Origin: Margaritifera margaritifera | Taxonomy: Eukaryota; Mollusca; Bivalvia; Unionida; Margaritiferidae | Assembly (NCBI GenBank): GCA_029931535.1 | Contig: JAQPZY010001164.1 | Coordinates: forward strand, 664,501 to 728,500 | DNA length: 64,000 nucleotides | Reading direction: 5' to 3' | Shown here: in pieces, positions 58,291 through 64,000 of the stretch | Layout of the letters: each line of letters starts with the position of its first letter | How positions within the stretch are numbered: position 1 is the first letter of the stretch | The notes under the pieces: generated by a model | What the model saw: only the letters and a program-made list of their open reading frames with translations | The model's database searches: none | Told to the model about the DNA's origin: nothing | Translations under genes and position numbers: made by a program

Positions 58291-58568
58291 ACTTCCGGAT
58301 CAGCAGTAATGCCTCATTACTCACTGTGCACTGTCGCCAAAATACACACAGACAACTACACCATAATGCACATATTCAAAACAATAATCAATTTCCTTTA
58401 AATCAATACTAAGAATTAATCACTACCAAAATGAGAGGGGAAAACATGCTCTAAAAATAGACTGGAACTACATTCGTACTGAACCGGAAGTATTAATTGT
58501 GCAACATGAACAAAAGTAGTTCCGAATATAGTTCTTAAATGGCGGCGAATTACATCCGAGGTTTCTTT

Positions 58569-58740
58569 TTAGACATGACTAGGGTGTTCCGATTGCTTGA
58601 AACTTTTCAGTGCTGGCTTGCATTTGTTCTCAGTGAACCAGTCAATCAGAACGTTGGACTCTTTTTCAAGTTTGCCAATCAGAGTGTCAAAGTACGCTGG
58701 GGATAATAACAGTGTGTTGTGATCAGCATTGTCAAGTGGA
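58569..58740 (-). pseudogene. LINE RT palm fragment (YADD region)
   Basis: The minus strand reads [37 protein letters not shown]. It corresponds to the YADDNTL...VLIDWFTENKMK motif of CR1/jockey-type RTs, with the YADD box mutated to NADH. It continues functionally into the fragment at 57.96 kb, about 600 bp being inserted between them. Its 5' side ends in a CATA/TA microsatellite. Confidence 0.75.
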
Positions 58741-58742
58741 GG

Positions 58743-58769
58743 CCATACATACATACATACATACATACA

Positions 58770-58839
<70 letters not shown>

Positions 58840-58852
58840 CATATATATATAG
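58743..58852. repeat. Compound (CATA)n(TA)n microsatellite
   Basis: About 13 CATA units followed by TA units and a short TATAGT repeat (to 58868). Confidence 0.95.
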
Positions 58853-58870
58853 TTATAGTTATAGTTATAT

Positions 58871-59462
58871 TGTTACCACTCTATGTCTTAAAAATATTTA
58901 ACAGAAATAAAGTGAAACCAACAATGTAAGTAATATCAACAAGCAATTTATTTCCCTATAATACAAAGTGAAATTCAAGAGATACTTACAATATTGTAAA
59001 TCAATGTCTAAATAATCCTAAATGTCCTAATCACAAGTCCAAAGATATAGAATGTTATCAATGAGTTCCAATAGCCTTGAATGTCCTGATATAACACAAT
59101 CATGCAATCCAGAATATCTTTGAGTGAGTTCACAAAAGTCCAAAGAATCTATAAATTAAAAAGCCAATGAGCACTTAAGTAATTCCAATGAATATATATT
59201 AAATAAATAATTCCTCTCGAATTATATCTGATTTCAAAGGTACAATGTAAAATCTGATCACTAATGGATTCTCACAGTCTGATCTAAACAGGAATGAATT
59301 ATTTCTTTACCAAATACCTAGTTATACACATTTTCACTTGACCTATATCAACAGGATATGAGGCAATAGAATGGAAAAAATCCCAGTCTAACTATCAACA
59401 TGACTGGCATTGAACTCAAATGTTAGTAAACATTCTTTTAGTAGTGACCAGAATCTAAAGTG
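58871..59462 (-). mobile_element. 3' end and LTR-like region of the Gmr1-like element
   Basis: On the minus strand it runs from the broken RNase H frame to a terminal GTGGTAACA at 58871. The last ~245 bases match the plus-strand LTR fragment at 10250-10500 (GACTTGTGATTAGGACATTT, GGAAATAAATTGCTTGTTG, GTTGGTTTCACTTTATTTCT). The LTR start is not fixed, since no second LTR is available. Confidence 0.6.
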
Positions 59463-60600
59463 CTATTTACCTACACCACTTGCATAAACATTCATTTTAA
59501 ATAATTGGCTGAAATTTGATGCTGAAAGAACTGGTGCACTCTCAAGTACAGCCTTTAATTTGTCAAAAGATTCCTGATATTTGTCAGACCATTGAAACTT
59601 GGATTTCTTACTCAACAAATTTGTCAGAGGTTCAGCAATTATAGAAAAATTTGAGCAAAATGTCCGAAAATATCCAGCCATACCTAAGAATCGCATCAGT
59701 TGCTTTTTACTACTAGGCATCGGGAATTCAGAAATAGCCTTGACATTACCTTCTACAGGTTTAACTTGACCTTGTCTCACAATCTGTCCTAAAAATGTGA
59801 CACAAGCATGGCAAAACTCACTTTGGCATATATTAATCGTCGAGATGGCATCACTGAGTCGATCGAAGAATTTCCGAATGGTTTCCAAGTGATCTTCCCA
59901 GGTTTCGTTGTAGATAATGACGTCATCGACGTACGTGTCACAATTATCTAGACCGGATGTTAACATGTTCATAAGACGTTGGAACGTTGCCAGAGAATTT
60001 GTCGTTCTAAAAGGCATCACTTTATACTGATAAAGCCCATCTGGAGTTGCAAATGCCGAATTTTTTTGTGTGCTCTTTCCGTAAGTGGAATTTGCCAGAA
60101 TCCTTTTAAAAGATCAAACTTGGTGATATATTTCGATTCTTGACATTGGAAATAAATCCGTTTTGGTGACACTGTTGATTTTTGTATAGTCAGTACACAT
60201 GCGGAATGTATTATCTGGTTTAGGCACAAAAATACACGGCGAAATCCAGTTAATATTACTTGGTGCTATAAAATATTTTTCCGGTAAATACTGAATTTCT
60301 TTTTTCTAATATTCCTGCTTGAGAGGATTCATCCAATAAGGATGCTGTTTCACAGGTGTAGAATCTACAATATCAGCGTCATGATAGATTTTGTTTGTTC
60401 GTGTTGGAACATCCGGAAACAATTGCTCATACTCATGTAATAGCTGTTTTAGTTTTTTCTTTCCTGTTGTTGTAAATGTGCACGTTTCTGGTCCAGATTG
60501 CATTCCAACATTTACATCCTCACTGTGTGGGGCAGGTACAACTAGATTTATTGAATAATTAAATGTGCTATCTCTGTCAAAATACTCCTTTAACATATTT
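59463..60600 (-). pseudogene. pol: Gmr1-like element: reverse transcriptase and truncated RNase H
   Basis: 60596-60306 is the linker from integrase to RT (LLHEYEQLFPDVPTRTN). 60229-60017 supplies RT motif A (KFDLLKGFWQIPLTERA, Asp kept). After a one-base shift 60020-59463 carries MPFRTTNSLATFQRLMN (the usual PFG-x-x-N-A-P box altered), TYVDDVIIYNETWEDHL (catalytic YVDD intact), FLGQIVRQGQVKP, FLGMAGYFRTFCSNFS and the RNase H start FKMNVYASGVGK, where the first catalytic Asp is Tyr. A stop follows and the rest of RNase H is missing. Frameshifts and deletion make it inactive. Confidence 0.88.
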
Positions 60601-60661
60601 ATACGAGAAAGCTGTTTCGGTGTTCGCCTCGCAGGAGTGATAATGATATAATTTAAGTCAT

Positions 60662-61569
60662 TTACTTTCTTTTCAACTGTATAAGGACCATAAAATCTAT
60701 CCCGAAGAGGACTTTCGGTATGGGCAAGAGAGCCAGAACTTTATCACCAGGCTGAAAACTCCTTTCCTGTGTATTTCTGTCATACCTTAATTTCATTTTC
60801 GACTGAGTAGAGTGAAGATTAGTTCTTGATACTTCACAAGCCTTTGACAACTCGTATTTAAAATCAGAGACATAGTCAAGAAGATTATTCTGTGAATCTT
60901 CATTTGAAAGAAGTTTCTCTTTCAATAACTTCAATTGTCAACGGATAGTATGTCCAAACATTAGTTCAAAAGGACTAAAACCCAATGATTCTTGGGCAAA
61001 GCTCCTTGACTTTCAGGATGATAGGCAGAAGATTTAAACTGTTGGATGCCTAATCCCTGCATAACTTGTTTTAAAATTCTAGACATAAAATTTGACTCTT
61101 GATCAGACTAGAGAAATTTAGGAAGGCCAACAAGTGTAAAAGTAAAAAAAAACCTTGCCAAAACTTTTACAATTGTTTTAGTTCTTTTTTAAAAAATATT
61201 TCTCAAAGGAACTGCCTCTGGAAATCTTGTAGACGCTCACATTATGGTCAGCAAGTATTGGTTGCCTGACTTGGTCTTAGATAAGGGAAAGACACAGTCT
61301 AACATTATTCTGGTAAATGGTTCGTCAAATACAAGAATAGGTTGCGGATGAGCCTTATGTATCTTCTGATTGGGTTTTTCTACCATTTGACAAGTGTGAC
61401 AAGATCTATAGTATTTAGAAACATCACCTTTAAATTTCGGCCAATAAAAATTATTCAAGATCTTGTGATAAGTCTTATTGACTTCTAAATGACCAGCCAA
61501 GGGAGTTTCATGGGCTAGACTAACAATTTCCTGTAAATATGACCTCGGAACGACAATGTCATAGCTCAC
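60662..61569 (-). pseudogene. pol: Gmr1-like element: integrase (broken), upstream of RT
   Basis: 61569-61237: HHCC zinc-binding domain (HETPLAGHLEVNKTYHKIL ... CHTCQ) and the start of the catalytic core (IMLDCVFPLSKTKSGNQYLL; first catalytic Asp). A stop follows at about 61236, with the frame continuing ASTRFPEAVPLRNI. Near 61100 are SDQESNF (second Asp) and QQFKSSAYHPESQGAL. About 30 codons including the catalytic-Glu helix's continuation are then deleted, resuming ESLGFSPFEL-like sequence. 60934-60662 is the C-terminal region (LRYDRNTQERSFQPGDKVLA LLPIP). Being 5' of RT, it fixes the Gmr1-type order. Confidence 0.85.
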
Positions 61570-61594
61570 TGACCACTCGTCACCAGCAGGTACC

Positions 61595-62330
61595 TCATGT
61601 TGTCTCTATTTTCTTAAAAGGACCCCATTTTTCACAAACAATCTGGGACTTGTGTGGCTTCAGTTTCATTAATAGTCCTCTGAAACAAGCAGGAGATCTC
61701 AGGATCTTGTTTCTGTTCGACAACGAGTGATTGTCTTTTGTCACCATGATTAGAATAGAGAGAATGAGTAGTAAAAAGAGGATCACTGTGATCAATAGAT
61801 ATCGATTGATCAATATCAGGAGAAAAGGTCACCTCATCAAAAGACTGACCCATAAGTGTGTCAGCTAAAGGAATAATTTGCTGATCAACATCATTCTCAT
61901 AAGCTCTTTTTAACATAGCTCTGGTAATTGCACTGCAGGATACAAATCAGGGATTTCAATCTTATCTCCAGCTATGTCGTTGCCTAGTAATAAATCAATA
62001 CCTTCTATAGGCAAAGAAGCCACTACCCCAACAGTCACAGGTCCTGAAACTAAGTCTGATGCCAAATAGACAAAGTGGAGAGGAACATTTACAAAGCCTC
62101 ACACTACTCCCTGAACAAGAGCACTTTCAAAAGAAGAAGACTTCTCAGACATAGGCAAAGTTCCTGATAATAAAAGACTTATGAGAAGCTCTTGTGTCCC
62201 TTAATATTTTAATAGGGATAGGTTTGGCAGAATCACCAATAAGCTATATAGAACCTTCTGACATGAATGGTTCATAAGTCTCCAAAATCGAATCAGACTC
62301 GGGTTTGTTTGACCCAACAAATGTATTGCC
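61595..62330 (-). pseudogene. pol: Gmr1-like element: aspartic protease and linker
   Basis: The minus strand from about 62290 reads SEGSI, a stop, LIGDSAKPIPIKILRDTRAS. The active-site triad DTGAS is changed to DTRAS, which alone would abolish catalysis. Then come SEKSSSFESALVQG, FVNVPLH, VTVGVVASLPIEGIDLLLGN DIAGDKIEIPDLYP (second conserved motif), and the linker toward integrase (FDEVTFSPDID, EISCLFQRTINETEATQVPD). In-frame stops are present. Homologous to 9456-10135 on the plus strand. Confidence 0.85.
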
Positions 62331-62404
62331 TTGAATACAAGACCGTGACCACTTTGAAATAAAAGCATTTGGAATAGCTCTGTCTTTATTCTGCTGCTTA
62401 CTTT

Positions 62405-63420
62405 TCAACCTTCAGCAATCATAAATGATGTGTCCTCTCTTTTTACAATAAGTGCACGAAGGAAGAGATAAGGATTTCTGATCAGTCTTATCAGATGTTT
62501 GATTCCTAAAAGTTGTGCCGGATTGAGATTTGGAAGTACTCTTATGAGACTGAGATGGGTTTTCCCCAAAAACCTGCTGAGAGGAAGACTTACTGACAAA
62601 TGAAATTTGTTGAGGTAATGAATAATCGTCAGCCGTGCGAGCAGGATTTTCTAAAGTTTCCACATTTTGCTCATCAAGATAGGTCTTGACATCACTATGG
62701 ATGCACTTCTTGAACAATTAGTACGAGCTGTCTGAGGTTATCGTAATCTTGATCAACCTTCTTGGCTGAGCACCACCTATCAAACAGTTATTCCTTCTCC
62801 CTTGCAAATTCGACATGGGTTTGTCAAGTTTCTTTTGTACAATTCCTAAACCATTGCCTCAGGTATCAACTCATATCCCTTCAAGATATATTCCTTAATC
62901 ACGTCATAATCAGCACTCTGTTGTACCTACAGTAAAGTGTAGACTTTACGAGCTTTGTCATTAAGTACACTTTGTAGTAATTAAATCGAATGCTCTCTTG
63001 GCCATTTCAAGTTTTCAGCAATTTTCTCAAGATGAAGAAAGTATTTATCTACTTCTTTTTCCTGAAAAGGGGATACTAACCTACTACATCTGGTAACATA
63101 AAAACCTGAACTTGTATGTAAAGGAGTGGAGAGTTCTCCGCTTGCCAGTTCTAATTCTTGTATTCTACATTGCATTTCCCTTACTTCTCTCTGCATCTCT
63201 CTCTCTCTGTCTCTGTCTCTGTTTCTCTCTCTCTGTGCATCTGAATTTGCATTTCCTTCTCTTCTTTCTCTTTCTGAATTTGCATCATTTCTCTCTGAAG
63301 CTGAAACTTTCGTAAGTCCAATTCCATTTGGTTTTTTTGTCTGTAATTCCCCAAATTTTCTATAAAAACCAGATACAGACTTCCCAATCAAACTATTATC
63401 CAAACTTTCCTTTCTCACCA
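62405..63420 (-). pseudogene. gag: Gmr1-like element: gag with SCAN-like capsid and zinc knuckle
   Basis: From 63387: [20 protein letters not shown] coiled coil, an Arg/Glu run encoded by a TC-rich microsatellite (63185-63240), CRIQELELASG, then RCSRLVSPFQEKEVDKYFLH LEKIAENLKWPREHSI. Frame-broken sequence follows at 62990-62720 with SADYDVIKEYILKGYELIPE, THVEFAREKE, LFDRWCSAKK and DNLRQLVL. Then 62717-62412: FKKCIHSDVKTYLDEQNVET, ending in a CCHC knuckle CTYCKKRGHIIYDC. The middle region corresponds to the capsid segment from which vertebrate SCAN domains are thought to derive (Gmr1 gag). The plus strand of this region gives only shadow frames. Confidence 0.8.
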
Positions 63421-63428
63421 AGTACTGA

Positions 63429-63450
63429 ATATATATATATATATATATAT

Positions 63451-63527
<77 letters not shown>

Positions 63528-63530
63528 CAT
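63429..63530. repeat. (TA)n microsatellite at the 5' end of the Gmr1-like element
   Basis: About 45 TA units with one TAGATA interruption. It replaces the region where the 5' LTR and leader would be expected. Confidence 0.95.
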
Positions 63531-64000
63531 ATTCGGTAAAAACATTAAAGAGTAAAGATCTGAGGATTAACCCTTTGAGGAACCACTTTTTGAATTTCAG
63601 TCCAGCTACTCAAGACACGCGCATTTCATTTTCAGACAATACTAATTGCGATCTTTTCTATTTAATTTTTTCTATTTAATTTTGTTCAGATAACAAAAAC
63701 AAGATTCTGAAAAATTCGTGATGATTTAATTTTGTTTAAAAAAGATTTTAAAAAGTTAAAAATAAAAAAAGGAAACAAGACACCCGATTGAATTTAACTC
63801 GATACCTCAGATCTATATCTCCTGTACTAATATAAACACATGGGACGATGTGAAAAAATTCAAGATATCATGATAAGTTTCCAACAGCATTTTTGTTTCG
63901 TTTAAAAAGTAACTTTTTGTGCATAGCATAGTGAGTACCTCTGCAATTTATCTTTAAAGTTATCTGATTCTTCAGAGCAAAACATTGTGTGGGCAATCAT
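63531..64000. other. No gene seen
   Basis: AT-rich. It contains a direct duplication of TTTTCTATTTAATTTT at about 63655. No LTR homologous to 58.9-59.4 kb is recognisable here. Confidence 0.5.

Noticed and set aside
63112..63365. Plus-strand Leu/Ser-rich frames opposite gag
   Set aside because: Shadow of the minus-strand gag coding sequence with its TC-rich tract.

Overview
The window is AT-rich animal genomic DNA. It shows spliced introns with GT..AG borders, dense microsatellites and many degraded transposons. The mix points to a lophotrochozoan, most likely a mollusc: Gmr1-order Ty3/gypsy elements, a DIRS-like element, composite tandem-repeat elements resembling the bivalve 'pearl' type, and a Star-like FkbM-domain gene. 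This is an inference from family distribution; no diagnostic gene fixes the species. No rRNA, tRNA or CRISPR was recognised.

Layout. 0-4 kb: microsatellites, a small inverted-repeat element, and a strikingly GC-rich block (1.7-3.5 kb, minus strand) of frame-broken coding sequence ending next to an A-tract. 5.2-8.5 kb (minus): 3' half of a Ty3/gypsy element (integrase C-terminus, RT, RNase H, polypurine tract, long LTR candidate), cut at 8.48 kb by 390-bp tandem repeats. 9.5-10.5 kb (plus): a deleted copy of a second gypsy family, abutting at 10.50 kb a duplicated piece of the FkbM-gene exon and the splice-donor-bearing tandem array that follows it. 13.0-18.4 kb: a plus-strand gag remnant, then a minus-strand DIRS-like element whose RNase H is split by a 1.6-kb element. 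19.1-25.7 kb: three composite elements with unique ends and 145-bp core repeats; one sits inside one copy of a duplicated segment whose sister copy is the empty site. 26-29 kb: a LINE remnant and a pogo/Tigger-like non-autonomous element.

32.2-40.1 kb (minus) holds the one convincing intact host gene: a 334-residue type II membrane protein with an FkbM-type methyltransferase domain, in three coding exons joined in phase 0, with a poly(A) signal and an upstream non-coding exon implied by a splice acceptor in the 5' UTR. 41.6-44.8 kb: a TIR element with TA target sites carrying a PHD finger. 45-49 kb: two good MITEs in otherwise featureless DNA. 50-51 kb: four alternating inverted copies of a short HIRAN-like coding remnant. 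52.7-53.3 kb and 54.4-55.7 kb: tandem arrays. 57.2-58.7 kb (minus): a LINE remnant interrupted by a segment with exon-like sequence. 58.9-63.4 kb (minus): a nearly complete but dead Gmr1-like element (gag, zinc knuckle, protease, integrase, RT, truncated RNase H, LTR).

Gene interaction is limited. The FkbM gene is the only locus likely to be expressed as a host protein, and its intron 1 and its truncated paralogous fragment 28 kb away share an unusual tandem array built on the exon-1/splice-donor sequence. Everything else is transposon sediment, useful as a record of nested insertion.
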